Shown one piece after another: positions 51,130 through 62,399 of a stretch of DNA of 64,000 nt (positions are counted from its first letter, which is position 1; each line of letters begins with the position of its first letter). The notes under the pieces were generated by a model. That model saw only the letters and a list, made by a program, of their open reading frames with translations, ran no database searches and was not told the origin of the DNA. Source of the stretch: Holothuria scabra (lineage: Eukaryota > Echinodermata > Holothuroidea > Aspidochirotida > Holothuriidae); the NCBI GenBank assembly GCA_037179385.1, contig CM074200.1, forward strand, positions 32,057,884 to 32,121,883, given 5' to 3'. The translations under genes and the position numbers were made by a program.

Positions 51130-51936
51130 AGGGTTACCAGCGTCAGCGTTTTTGCGGTACATTTGGCGTTTTGGACTCTTTTAATGTTTAAGCGTACGTT
51201 TTTTTTTTCTAATTTGATGAAATTTACCGTTTTTGCTCGAAATTCATCAGATTGGCGTTATCTGCTGGTTTTCTTAGTCGTTCGAGGGCAAATTATCACT
51301 CCGGAACTAACTCAAGTCCATTAAAATTCAATTTTTACAATCAGCACGCGGATCTTAACAGTTTAGACATTACCGTACAGTACAGTTATCATTTTTTCGT
51401 ACACTGAAATGCACCTTTCTGTGTGCACGGTGCCTGTTTAGCATGGCACAATATAAAACGTATACGTATAGCTGTCTGGCATAGGTCAAAGGTACGCTGA
51501 TGGCAACTACTGACTGTTATGTTATGTAGATTCAAAAGACTGGACATTTGTATCGTTTTGTCCTTGTGCGAAAATCTTCATTTAATTTCCTTGTATCCCA
51601 TCTTTGATTATTGATTATTATAAAAAAAAAAAATAAAAATTGTTGTTGAAAAATGATAACTTATCTGTAAGACGGGGTTGCTAATTACACATTGTTTTAG
51701 TGGAAACTCGGATTTGGGGTTTTATTGCGGTAAATCTACCGTTTTTCGCCACTTGTGGCTGGTAACACTGTCCCGATCCCCTACCGGGCTCGTTCGATCT
51801 CGGAATGTTCTGTTTCGTTGCTTTTAAAAAGTTGTTTATAATGGAAATATGAACGGTAAGCAGTTATTTGAATGTAGAAGCTGAATCCCCTGTGTCGTAT
51901 CCCTTGCGCTGTGGTTGCCTTACCGGGCGTGTTGTT
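51130..51936. other. Unannotated sequence
   Basis: No gene or complete element. Some T- and A-rich runs (51199-51209, 51623-51641). Confidence 0.5.
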
Positions 51937-51937
51937 T

Positions 51938-52319
51938 TCGTTATGTTGGACAGAACATACTGTGCGGTACATTGTCGCTACCGTACGTGTGAGAAAAAGC
52001 GCACCAAAATTGCCGTCTGCTATGGTTTTGTGCGAAAGCTTGGACTTGCTCAAGTATATCTCCATATTTTGCAAGAAAGTTGAAATATTTTTAAAGTATG
52101 GCAAGGTAAGGTCAAAATCACTCCACGTATTGCAGGAATATGATATGGTCTCCCATTAAAGTTAAACTTTTGCTTAAAATATTACAGAGTCGTCGTCAAA
52201 TAAGACGATTTATAGCTTTAAGGCGGCCATCTTGGTGGGCCTTTTTTGTCCCAGCCTGTGGCGACCAGCTACGGATAGGACATACACGTTACATGCCCTG
52301 TCCATGTATATAAATCCGT
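51938..52319. mobile_element. P- or hAT-like TIR element, copy 2 (left end eroded)
   Basis: It matches 24886-25258 almost throughout: ACATTGTCGCTACCGTACG, TGAGAAAAAGCGC, GTCTGCTATGGTTTTGTG, AATATTACAGAGTCGTCGTC and GCGACCAGCTACGGATAGG. The right end is CCATGTATATAAATCCGTG. On the left, CACGGACTT is gone and only TTGGACAGAACATAC remains. It carries an extra insertion of about 20 bp (AGGTCAAAATCACTCCACGT). The YY1-type GGCCATCTTGG is kept at 52225-52235. Both copies keep similar short frames on the minus strand (SKLSHKTIADG), which overall similarity can explain. Confidence 0.78.
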
Positions 52320-53254
52320 GGGGTGTGCTGTTTTGTCAGGACTTTATTTGCCGATTGCTCGGATGGTTGTGGTTGTGGTTTCTGTTTGTTGGTGGTACCG
52401 AATACCCTTTCTTCCCTTTGCTGTGTTATACCATTGTAGTGTGCCGTTCTCGATTGCGTTTCCGGCCCTGTGTAGGTTCTTGTGTTTCTCAGTTCCTGTA
52501 CCTATGTAACCTAAAAAATTGAAATTATACCCTTGGATCGTTTCTGTCCAAGGGTCTCAGCTGGATAAAACTCGGTAACATAATGTAATTCGTTCCCAAA
52601 GCTTCAGTTTGTTATAGTATAATTGGGTGTTAAAACAAATATTGCCTCCTCCCTCCCCTCATGGCAATGCATCAAGTGTTGTTATGATAGAGCGGCTTTT
52701 CTGATCGGCGATTGACGATACAGTATAAGCTCAAGAACACATCCCTTCCGCAGGGTGTCGGAGAAGTACAGATCTATGTCGGGTATGATTTTGTAGCCAG
52801 ATATCAAGATTATAGTTATTTCAGACTCGGAAGGAAACCATTTCTCCAGAACATGTGACCTGGAATGATATTAAAGGAAGATTACAAACGACGATATTTT
52901 ATGAAAGCTTTGCCTCTCCCGGCAATGTAAATATGTTACGGGAAATTTAAATGATAGTCGCAAGAAAGACGAGTTAAGAAAAGAAAGACAAATCGGTCGT
53001 TTTACTTAAGATATACGAACAATATCAGTCTAGGAAATTAGAAAATAGGCATACCAAACGTTTTGTGAGCCTTGAAATAAGTCGAAATATTTTTATTTAT
53101 TGGATTGATTCAGTTTGGAGCTAAACTTCTAACTTAAATATTTTCTTTGACCCTTCTGAGTCCCTCACTACGTCAAAATCTTTCAGTAACAAATTAAACA
53201 GTTAACATAATTATAACATGATGAATATGATGAAAGATCATTCGATAGAAGTAA
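52320..53254. other. Unannotated sequence
   Basis: No gene or repeat supported. The overlapping plus-strand frames at 52232-52522 (96 and 63 codons) show no recognised domain. Confidence 0.5.
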
Positions 53255-53317
53255 AAGGGAAAATTGTGAAATTTACCTGCTGCTTCAAAATAAGTTTTGG
53301 GGGATTGCTCTTGACCT
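53255..53317. repeat. Truncated TTAA MITE family C, copy 3
   Basis: GTGAAATTTACC is followed, after a gap relative to the full copies, by AAAATAAGTTTTGGGGGATT and GCTCTTGACC, then TTAA (53318-53321). It matches the right end of the copy at 49266. The left end and most of the body are missing. Confidence 0.6.
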
Positions 53318-53516
53318 TTAAACGTCTATTAATTCAGTTCATAGGCTAGGAGAATTGGAAATGTTTGTGGTGAGAATATTGACCTGTCTGCTTTTCTGAG
53401 TTACCACTTTGTGTATTAATTTTTCCAATGGTAGTCGTAGCAATAGCAATGCTTCCGGTAGGAGTAGAAGTAGTGGAAGCAGCAGTAGATTTGGCGGAGT
53501 ACCAGTCAGTAGTAGT

Positions 53517-53704
53517 CAGTCCTGTGGTCGAGTCCCGAGAGTTCGAGTCACAAGTACGGCAATGTTTAACTTTCAATGTACTCGACTATACGGACTCGGA
53601 CTTGAGTCCCTGTGTTTTCAGAAAAGGGAAAAAGTCGGCCCCTCTGAACGAGTCTTTCAAATTCCGATATCACGATTCCGAATCCGGACTCGGCTACAGC
53701 TCTA
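53517..53704. mobile_element. hAT-type element of the GCTGTAGTCG family, 188 bp
   Basis: The left end is CAGTCCTGTGGTCGAGTCCC and the right end on the other strand is TAGAGCTGTAGCCGAGTCCG. The interior ATTCCGATATCACGATTCCG matches the copies at 26.8 and 38.4 kb. The flanks GTAGTAGT and ATAGTGGC agree at 5 of 8 positions, so the target duplication is uncertain. An AGT/AGC-rich trinucleotide stretch (about 53436-53516) precedes it and creates Ser-rich chance frames. Confidence 0.65.
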
Positions 53705-53732
53705 ATAGTGGCAGTATGCATCATTAGCAGAT

Positions 53733-53868
<136 letters not shown>

Positions 53869-54077
53869 CATGATAGGTGGCGTGTGTTGGAAAGTAAAGA
53901 AACCTAAGCGAGGAAGCAGAACGAGTACGTGTATACAGTCTTTTTTTGCACTATAGTGTTTTTGTACAACTGACGAAGGGCTGTGTAATTTAAGCCCGAA
54001 ATATTTTGTATTCACGGATTTATATTATAATTTAGTTGGAAATGAATGTATCCATTTTTTGTGTTCTTTTGTTATTT

Positions 54078-54080
<3 letters not shown>

Positions 54081-54176
<96 letters not shown>

Positions 54177-54185
54177 ATATTTATA

Positions 54186-54228
<43 letters not shown>

Positions 54229-54245
54229 TATATATATATATATAT
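54081..54245. repeat. (TA)n tract, left of the palindrome
   Basis: About 165 bp of TA with TTTATATA interruptions, ending just before CGAGTGACGTAGCG. Confidence 0.96.
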
Positions 54246-54274
54246 CGAGTGACGTAGCGACCTTATATGAATAG

Positions 54275-54475
54275 GTGAACCAGTGCGGTACTGAAAAGTC
54301 GCATGAAGACCTTAGGTCATTTTTTTTCCTCAAACATAGGCATTGCCTTATACTGAAAGTGGATTATTTTTTTGAAAAGGAAAACTTAGCCTCAAGCAGT
54401 ATAAGGCAATGCCTATGTTTGGGGAAAAAATGACCTAAGGTCTTCATGCGACTTTTCAATACCGCACTGGTTCAC
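54275..54475. mobile_element. Palindromic (snap-back) MITE between two (TA)n tracts
   Basis: The left arm (54275-54355, 81 bp) and right arm (54397-54475, 79 bp) are complementary except for one substitution and a small change in a T/A run. The loop is 41 bp. The arms start GTGAACCAGTGCGGTA and end GGCATTGCCTTATACTG. Both sides run within a few tens of bases into TA repeats, as expected if a TA-targeting (Tc1/mariner-type) element landed in a microsatellite, or if the repeat grew from its TA target site. It has no coding capacity. A transcript would form a very stable hairpin. Confidence 0.85.
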
Positions 54476-54476
54476 G

Positions 54477-54710
<234 letters not shown>

Positions 54711-54854
54711 GCATTAACAGCAGTACTAATTACATCGTTGCATAGAAGAAGTGACAGACTTATGGAATATTTCTTACACTTCTTTCTTTCTTTTCTTACA
54801 CTGACTGTAAAAATAAAAATAGCGAATTTAGAATAGTGAAGGTTATGAAGTTCA

Positions 54855-55085
54855 TTAAAAAAATCACTCCAAGACAAGTGAAATTTGCTTCAAAGGAGCA
54901 AAGTTTCTATTTCTTCAGGGATCACCCTTTAAGAAAGTGTGATCCATGGAGGCACTCGGAAATAAGGGACTTTTCACCCTACTTTCACTCTTCTTGGAGT
55001 TAATTTCGTTATTCTTGGAGTGAGTAAACACTCGATTGGAGCGAATTTTTACTTTTCACTCTATCAGAATGTGACTAAGTCCACT
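54855..55085 (+). repeat. Dispersed repeat with AGTGAA/TTCACT motifs, copy 2
   Basis: Related to 41879-42105. The left end, AATCACTCCAAGACAAGTGAA, echoes TTCACTCTTCTTGGAGT and TTCTTGGAGTGAG on the right in inverted orientation, so this is probably a diverged TIR element. Boundaries are approximate. Confidence 0.55.
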
Positions 55086-55883
55086 TTTGTTTTAAAGAAT
55101 TGTAATAATCGTAATTAAGATAAGTAACAGAAAAATGGATTGACGTTTACCTGATTTTTTTCGTTTCATTTTTTCTTCTTATTTTAAACTTACTCTAAGG
55201 TTATTCTTGTTGAGATGAATACAAACTTTTTAAATTAGTTTATTTTCCGATGAGACATTGCGGAGCCACTAATATTTCCGAAAACGTTTAGTAATAGGAT
55301 ACTTTATGTGAACTATAATAATACATATTTTACTTTCCATATTGTTACGTTCTATGGATACGTTCAAGTTATCTCCGTCCGTATAATGACATAGAGTGTC
55401 TCGAGGGAACAACAATAAGGGATAAAATTATCCCTAATGAATGATTCGTGCATAAAGTCAGCAGAAAATTTTACTAAAGCAATAGCTTACATTAAATCCG
55501 AAATTGTAGTGGTATTTGCTAAGAAACAAACATAAACATTACCCTATCAAGCGGTATGAAGGATTTATACAATGTTTTTCCTTTACATTTAAAGGAGAAC
55601 AATAACTTCAATCGAACTTTCAAGCTAGTTAACTTGATTTCCTCTACAGGATGTACAGAAAATTCTTGAATATGGTTACAAAACTTATGTTTTAAACTGA
55701 AACGAAAATCAAAAGTTGATAACAAAGGAATTTATGCTCCAAACTAGTAGTTCATTGGCGAGGTTTGTATATTCACTACAACTAGCTGATACATTACAGA
55801 CATCTCGTTCGTATATAGACAGCCCTTCTCTTGACCCAATGCTCTGCAGCGATGAAGACAAATTTAGGCTTACCAAGATGATC
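55086..55883. other. Unannotated sequence
   Basis: No gene, RNA or repeat recognised. Confidence 0.5.
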
Positions 55884-55891
55884 GTCATACT

Positions 55892-56071
55892 CATAGGCGT
55901 ACGGGGGGGGGGGGTATTATTTTTTTTAGGGGGCGAGAGCATTTTTTTGCCCAAATAATGGCATCATTTATCGTGTTTTGCTTATATTTTGCCCAAAAGG
56001 ACCATCTGCTTTTGCCCGAATCGGGAGGGCGAGTGCCCCCCCCCCCTCAACCCCCGCCTCGTACGCCTATG
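55892..56071. mobile_element. 180-bp hAT-like MITE
   Basis: The ends are CATAGGCGTACG (left) and CGTACGCCTATG (right), an exact 12-bp TIR. The flanks GTCATACT (55884-55891) and GTCAGACT (56072-56079) form an 8-bp duplication with one mismatch. G and C tracts sit just inside the ends, as in the elements at 3228 and 10257. The interior contains three TTTTGCCC-type words. Confidence 0.88.
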
Positions 56072-56079
56072 GTCAGACT

Positions 56080-57097
56080 ACCATGGTATTTTGAAATTTA
56101 ACGTTGGATCTGCATTATTTCAGACAAAGTACACACATACATAAAAGAAATATTACTGTGAATTTATTTTGAGTCGTTGTTGAATTTAAACGAGCCGCGT
56201 GGCAAACATAGTCAAGTTTCTCGTTTAACACTGAATCATTAGAGCAAGTACAAACGCTGCACAGAAGAGTTGAGACCTGACCCTGTCATGCCTGTTGGGA
56301 AGTGGAACATTACTCACGCTTTTAGGGTTGAATGACATGCCCAGCAAATTTGTATTAAAACATTTCTGGGAAGCCTCGGATATTTCTTTCGGTCGGCATG
56401 CGTTCACCAGCCATAAGAGATTTTACGAAAAAAGTGTTTAGCATTAAAAACACGTCATTCAGAGAGAGCACACTCAGTATTCCCTGTTTAGACCAAAGTT
56501 CAAAACCTGATACTCTCTGAATAAAATTGGTGTAGTCAATGTGAATAAGTCATTGAATTGGACAAGTCAAATAATTTGTTAGTTTTAATTCACTTATCTC
56601 AAAAGCGGTGTCAGAAGTACACCAACTAGCGACTGCACCAGAGCAGAGTAAGTATTTCTTCCTTTTAAACTACGAATATATACAGCGTAGCAAACGTATG
56701 GCGACCGTAGCCGGTATTTGCAACAACGATATTCAATGTCGCCGTATTTTAGAAGCTAGGTGTACTTTCCATTTAGCGTTTATCATTTCATAACGTCACG
56801 TGACTGATAGTAAAACATACTAATTTAAAGAAATATTTTATGTAAGTTGACTATGGGACGGTTTATCGAAAGAGCCTTCCAATACTTGAATACCAAGTAA
56901 AGATACAACGTAAAAAATGTGTCAACTGCAGCGACAAATTTACTGATACGGAAGTATTTATTAAAATAAAAACAGTAAATGAAATAATATAGGAATATCC
57001 AAATTGTTGCTTAATATATATTTCACTACTTACCTTTTTATGCTTGCTATTGAACTTGGAAGCAGTTTAATCAAGGCGGAACTGTTTGATCGTCAGA
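56080..57097. other. Unannotated sequence
   Basis: No gene or element supported. Confidence 0.5.
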
Positions 57098-57102
57098 CTG
57101 TT

Positions 57103-59497
57103 CAGGGATGAATTTTAGCGGTCGTCCGGTCGTCCGAGACGACCAAAATTTGTGCAGGACGACCAAAGCAACCACCTGAGGTTGTCCTTTGGACGACTAA
57201 TTTTTACCTTTGGTAATGTATATTGAGACACAAAGCGTACAACAAACACTCTTATGCAACCAAAACATCTTAACATTTCATGAACTCGCATAACAAAACA
57301 CATCTGTACCTTCACAAAAAGCACACCAGAACAAAAAAAACCTGGGGACAGACCACGATACGCACAACGCCAAACAAGCAGCCTCGTGGATGATCATTGT
57401 TTCAGCTGAACTGTACAGAACGTGCTCATACACATTCTCCGGGATTATGTTCACTCCGGGATTATGTTCAACGTGCTGGCGCGAAAAGTTCTTGGAAAGG
57501 ACTGTTCGCCTGTCTTTGTTGTTATGTAAGCAGCATCGGGCCAATTATTCCGTTATCGGTTATTAATTGGCATTGGTAAAATATCTCCATTCAACAGATC
57601 ATTACCACCGATTAATTGCAACTTGAAAGTTGCTCTTAGTTTCGGTAAAATTCCTGTAAATACTCAATCCTTTAACTTCCCGCCAAAACGGGATGCACTG
57701 ATCATCACAAATGTATAAATTTTCCCCCTGCCGTTTGATATTTTCCGCTATAACCCAGTAGTATTACCTTAAATTAAAATTGCATTCAAGGTGGATACCT
57801 TGCTTTCTGGCAGAAATCGCCGCGTAAGTTGCTGTACAAACAGTTTGCACAAAACACATAGAACAGACTATCTAGCTGCAGTGTTTCGCCGTTTTTTCAA
57901 ATCCCCAAGCTTTGTATACACATCTGTGCACGTTTCGTACACATAGCATGAAGAACCTTGTGAAGTTCGGTGGTTGTTATCTTGCATAAATTAAGCCATC
58001 CCCAGCATTCCGTCTGTAATGTTATTTACAGTAGGACTTATTCAATGTTGTCATACGACGTCATTGCAAACGAAAACAGTGATGCACGTGGTCTCGTGCA
58101 GCAAACTTCTCGGCCCATGCATATATTACACTTACGTGCGTGTCCCTTTTTGCCGCCAAACAAGACACCATGTTTTGCTTGATGACATTATATGCATAGG
58201 ATCCATTGCAAAATTTAAATTGGCCCTTGCATCGTGATTAGTTCAATTGCGTTAATTGTAGCCAGCCAATCACAACTCGCGCCTTCGCCTATGTGATTTA
58301 GTGTGTGAAAATGCTCGGTCTCGAGACAAGTTTTCCCGTTGAGTTTGTGTTACGACGATCGCACTTGTCATGCTTATATAACCGACTAGCGAAGCCGGGA
58401 GAGCCCCGTGCTAAATTCACCAGAACTGCTAGATTATCATGATTGCTCTAACACGGGTTCATTAAAGCGGGAGAGCAGCTACAGTACATTTACGCAACAG
58501 CAAATGTTCCGACATGATTGAGGGATGAAAACTAAACAAAGCATGATGTTGGCCTTAGAGCTAAATTATCAAAGGGCAGTGACATCGACTGCAGACAATT
58601 CAACTGTACTATCGGTTAATTTGTATCTCCACTTTTGAAGTGAAAATATGACACATATACAAAAAGATATTCCGTTCGTAACTATTCGCAATATTCCCAC
58701 CCTGAACTGGTTACGGGAATACAATATATTAGATGCAAGGGGCTTAAGGGACAAACGTGTCACGCTGACTTCCCTCTTTGTAATAATCGGGATCGGTCCT
58801 ATAGTTTCATTAAATAATCGGTAAAAGGGTACTGTATTGCCGATTATATCATAATCGGTCAAACACTATGAAAGCTGAAACAAACAAGCTTTTAAAAAGG
58901 CATGTTGTTCAATAGACACTTCATGCTTACGATTGTCAGATTTTGATTCAAAAGGAATGAGTTTCAGAAATCGTGATATGTAGGCTACCGTTCAAGTTTA
59001 GTATTAATGCACCATATTTTGACGGTACAACTGTATGTCCTAATGTACGAATAGGGTGTCTAAAGATCACATTATTATTGCGTCTACCGAACGTTGGCAA
59101 GTTTTCAGGAGAAAAAATGTCTTTTGTCCCTCCTTGAGTAAGTGATGAATAAAATGTTGGGTTGAGGGGGGAGGGGTAGCAATGATCACTCAGGCCATAC
59201 CTCTGTCGTCTCGGAGATTCCCCAACTGTTACTTTGGGTATTACTATCACTCACACCAGCCCTTTCATGTGTATTTTCAATAAAGTGACTTTCACGCTAG
59301 ATATAATGCAATGCAAATAACAGCCAGTGCAATGAAAATAAAACAATCGTCTTGAAACCAGAAAATGCACATTGCACAACTTTTTTGTTTTCACATGTCT
59401 TTTATGGAGGACGACTAAATTTTTGGGAGGACAACCAAATTCTTGCAACTGGTTGTCCTTTGGACAACCAATTTCAATTGCTTAAAAATCATCCCTG
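57103..59497. mobile_element. 2.4-kb non-autonomous hAT-like element, 5-bp duplication
   Basis: The left end is CAGGGATGAATTTTAGC and the right end on the other strand is CAGGGATGATTTTTAAGC. Both sides are directly flanked by CTGTT (57098-57102 and 59498-59502). CAGGG ends with a 5-bp duplication fit the hAT5-type lineage, where shorter duplications are known. Inside both ends are palindromic motifs: GGTTGTCCTTTGGACGAC (57180) and GGTTGTCCTTTGGACAACC (59451), with GGTCGTCC repeats on the left. Most of the body is unannotated. I find no transposase-like frame, only fragments under 101 codons. It is one of the largest elements in the window, so its cargo is unexplained. Confidence 0.75.
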
Positions 59498-59502
59498 CTG
59501 TT

Positions 59503-60392
59503 GATAACCGTGCCCCTTTTGCCCTGAAGAAAAGTTGCATGAAACCTAAAAAAAAGTAAATATCCCTATGAACAAGAAAATCCTAAAGTCATTTTAAGAT
59601 ATGTTTTAAATGTCATTAATTTATTTGCTAAATTTCTTGTGCATGGGAAGTCTTGGTCTGTGCTATATACTCCATAATACGCCTAGTAGGGATTCAGACA
59701 GAAGGGTGTCATGACTTTTGTTGTAATAAGCAGTAGATGTTCACAAGTGTAAACTTTTACAAAGAACTTTAATTACAGTTTGAACAATTCAGAGGAGCGA
59801 CGTCGTTCAGTATAATATATATGTAATGTAAGATCCAACTAATAGTTTGTTGTCAACAAGTCAACTTAAGGCCTCGTTAATACTTATATACCAGTATACA
59901 AGTAAAAACCCTTCGGCAACTCAATTTAAACGATAAAGTGATGTTATCCCCAGACGATTGTACATCAATCTTATATCGCAATTTAAAACCTGGGCACGCT
60001 TAAACCGCGGTCACGGTTCACCGAACTTGGAAAGGATTCTGATCCGATTTTTGTGGAAAAACGTAGCATTTGCCAACCAGCGCAAATATTTAAGTTGTAT
60101 CGCCGGACTAAGCAACTTAAATTATGCTAATTATTTCGTGTGGTCATGCATATCAACCGATAAATTTTATTGAATTACGCTATCCGATAAAAAAATGTAT
60201 GTCGGGCTGAGGTCAAGAATAAACCAGGTAGAATTTTATTTTCGAAGACATCCGGTGCCAATCAGATATTTACACTGGTTGACAAATTTTGGGGTCTGTC
60301 CGACCAGAGAGAGGGAAGATTTTAACAGAAACTTACGAAAAGTCGAATTTACTGTAGTGTGACAGAAGCTTTAAAGGTAAAATGTAGTCACC
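59503..60392. other. Unannotated sequence
   Basis: No gene supported. The 71-codon frame at 59958-60173 has no recognised domain. Confidence 0.5.
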
Positions 60393-60394
60393 TA

Positions 60395-60612
60395 TAGAGG
60401 CTTTGCAATTGCGTCACGGAACCGCCATGCTGGAGGACATTCATGCCAAATACACGTGGCTTTGTGTCGAACGCACTGCACAGTGTGCACTGTGATATGC
60501 ACGGTGTGTACAAATTCAACGAGTAAGCGCGTCCCGTATGGTTTACTACGTAGTTACATGTACTCCAACATGGCCGCCGGAGAGTATTATGACGTCATGC
60601 GAAAAGCCTCTA
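60395..60612 (+). mobile_element. Tc1/mariner-like MITE, copy 1 (218 bp)
   Basis: The TIRs are TAGAGGCTTTGCAATTGCGT and, on the other strand, TAGAGGCTTTTCGCATGACG, flanked by TA on both sides. Similarity continues inward (GCCATGCTGGAGGACAT and GCCATGTTGGAGTACAT). The right arm holds a full CRE palindrome TGACGTCA (60590-60597) and the left arm a half site, GCGTCA. The centre has nested GTGCACTGTG palindromes. A diverged copy lies at 63051-63218 on the minus strand. No coding capacity. Confidence 0.8.
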
Positions 60613-61095
60613 TACTTCTTGAAGATCATTTCACAACATTTTTCTCCTAAATTGTGAAACTTTCTGTAACTACCTGCTTGATTTAGTTTGAATCATCAAT
60701 ACTGAGGTCCTGGGTATTATGAGGGATACTTGAAAAAGCAGTAAGAAGAAAAATGTGAGATTTGATTTGACTATTATTTAACTAACTTTGGACTACTGTT
60801 TTTGCCTTTTAAAGGGGGGGGGGGGGGAGTGTACAATCAGAGTTCGACGGAAAAGATGACCCTTTGTTCCAACACCTTTTCTTCAGTTCTGAACTGATTG
60901 CTAGCCATGATATAGACACATTGAAGGGGTGTTCCTAACACATGTTAGAAGAAACGCTCATTTTATGTCAATTTGACTTGTGTAAAAAAATCTGAAATTT
61001 GTCTAGTACCTCAGTTATTCAAGATAAGCATCATGCAGCAACAGTCAAAAGCTCTGTACGATATTATCATGTAGAAGACTCGCGCTTTGATGTGC

Positions 61096-61138
61096 GGATG
61101 GGATCGGATGGGATGGGATCGGATCGGATCGGATCGGC
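61096..61138. repeat. (GGATC)n / (GGATG)n microsatellite
   Basis: About eight 5-base units alternating GGATC and GGATG, at 61096-61138. The rest of 60615-61475 has a G run (60816-60828) but nothing else recognised. Confidence 0.93.
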
Positions 61139-61479
61139 TTTAAAACGGAATTGAGACTGTCGCGATGCAGACTCTCAATGCAAGTTTTGTTTTAAAAATG
61201 ATATGGATTCAAAATTTCAGCGATATTCGAGCGCATTAGCCATAGTTTCTACTACTTCTCTTGACCCGTAATCGAAGAATACAGTTCAAAGTTTTCCCCA
61301 TGCAGGACGGGACCATTCCGCATCTTGCATATTTAATCTGACGGCTAAATATAGTTATAAACCCTCTCAGGCTTCGAAAAATTCTACTGGATTCCGAGAA
61401 AATGTAGTCGCATTTTTAGGGCAAGTCGGTACAGCTCCTCTAAATCGACCTATATAAAGAATCCAACGTTTTTGCTTGA

Positions 61480-61778
61480 AGGCCTGGTCCTCTCACCCTA
61501 AACAGTTCCAATTTTCCTAACCTATTTACTTAAGCCTCTCCCATAACTGTCCAGATGGCGTGTTTGGTCTAACTGTAGCGCATCCGCCTATCACGCGGAA
61601 GACCCGAGTTCAATCTCCAGGTCAAGTCATACCAAATACTCTAAAAATGGAACCTACTGTTGTTGTGCGTTACGCTCCGCATAAGCAATGGAGTAGCTAT
61701 CAGTCAAAGAGATGAGCTAAGTGAGAATTTTTATAGGCTACTATAAAAATTGTAGTTTGGGGTGAGAGTATTAGCCCT
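61480..61778 (+). mobile_element. TTAA-type MITE with a tRNA-Asp-like core (299 bp)
   Basis: The ends match MITE family B: left AGGCCTGGTCCTCTCACCC with AGTTCCAATTTTCCTAACC and TAAGCCTCTCCCATAACTG; right AATTGTAGTTTGGGGTGAGA. The flanks are TTGA (left) and TCAA (right), each one change from TTAA. Length is 299 bp, as in the copy at 20872. In place of the usual middle there is a tRNA-like segment (61557-61628), then AGTCATACCAAATACTCTAA as in the SINE at 17 kb, then a block shared with 16.8 kb, then CAAAGAGATGAGCTAAGTGA of the MITE tail. It is either a MITE that took up a SINE head or a composite whose pol III promoter is part of the family. Confidence 0.8.
61557..61628 (+). pseudogene. tRNA-Asp-like sequence (pol III promoter remnant)
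   Basis: The anticodon and T-arm region reads CCGCCTATCACGCGG, then AAGACCCGAGTTCAATCTCC. This closely follows eukaryotic tRNA-Asp, which has CCTGTCACGCGG and GGGTTCGATTCCC. The stem CCGC/GCGG is intact; the loop would give anticodon ATC instead of GTC. The A-box part is TGGTCTAACTGTAGCGC. The acceptor ends do not pair and the B box has two changes, so a working tRNA is unlikely. Confidence 0.7.
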
Positions 61779-61854
61779 TCAAATATTCGAGAACTTCTTA
61801 ATATCCAAGAATTTCTTAATATTAGTAATGTCTTAAAGCTCGGTATTTGCTTAG

Positions 61855-62136
61855 GGTAACCTTCTCACTCCGAACAGTTCCAAATCTCTTAACCTTCTTA
61901 CTTACTTCTCTCCCACAATTCTCTTACACTCACTTTCATCCAGACGTTCTCAGGTAACTGTTTCATGGGGCATGCAAGACCCCCGTGTGTAATGAAAACA
62001 CTCAATACAATACATACCGTGTAATATGAGGTATGCAATACTCTTAATTTGTTGAACACAATCAAAGAACTGTGAGAATTGAGCGATCCTAAAGACCGCT
62101 ACCAAAATTGTAGTTTGAGGTGCGAATTGACTGCCA
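61855..62136 (+). mobile_element. TTAA-type MITE family B, copy 4 (282 bp)
   Basis: The left end is GGGTAACCTTCTCACTCCGA and the right end on the other strand is TGGCAGTCAATTCGCACCTC. The right flank is TTAA (62137-62140) and the left flank TTAG (61851-61854). The body shares AACAGTTCCAAATCTCTTAA, CTCTCCCACAATT and AAAATTGTAGTTTGAGG with the other copies. The middle (CATGGGGCATGCAAGACC) differs. It follows the tRNA-bearing copy by only 76 bp in the same orientation. Confidence 0.75.
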
Positions 62137-62399
62137 TTAAAGCACGTAATCTCAAACGTTACCATTACAGCATATGACCCCGAAACCCCCTAAATTTGCG
62201 TTAATCCTGAATTCTTTCTTGCCCCCATTCAAATATTTTTTCAAGGATTTTGAGTTTACTTCGATCCAGCATTTAGGGTAAACGTCTTGCCTAATTAATA
62301 TGATCATTAATTTTTAACTACCCTGTAACTCAGCTAGCGATAGCGAGAGAGTATTCAATTTGTTTCCATGGAAACCTTTACTTCCATTCTTGTGTTAGG

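Noticed and set aside
53409..53705. Ser-rich frames (SNGSRSNSNASGRSRSSGSSS)
   Set aside because: They arise from an AGT/AGC trinucleotide repeat next to a hAT-type element.
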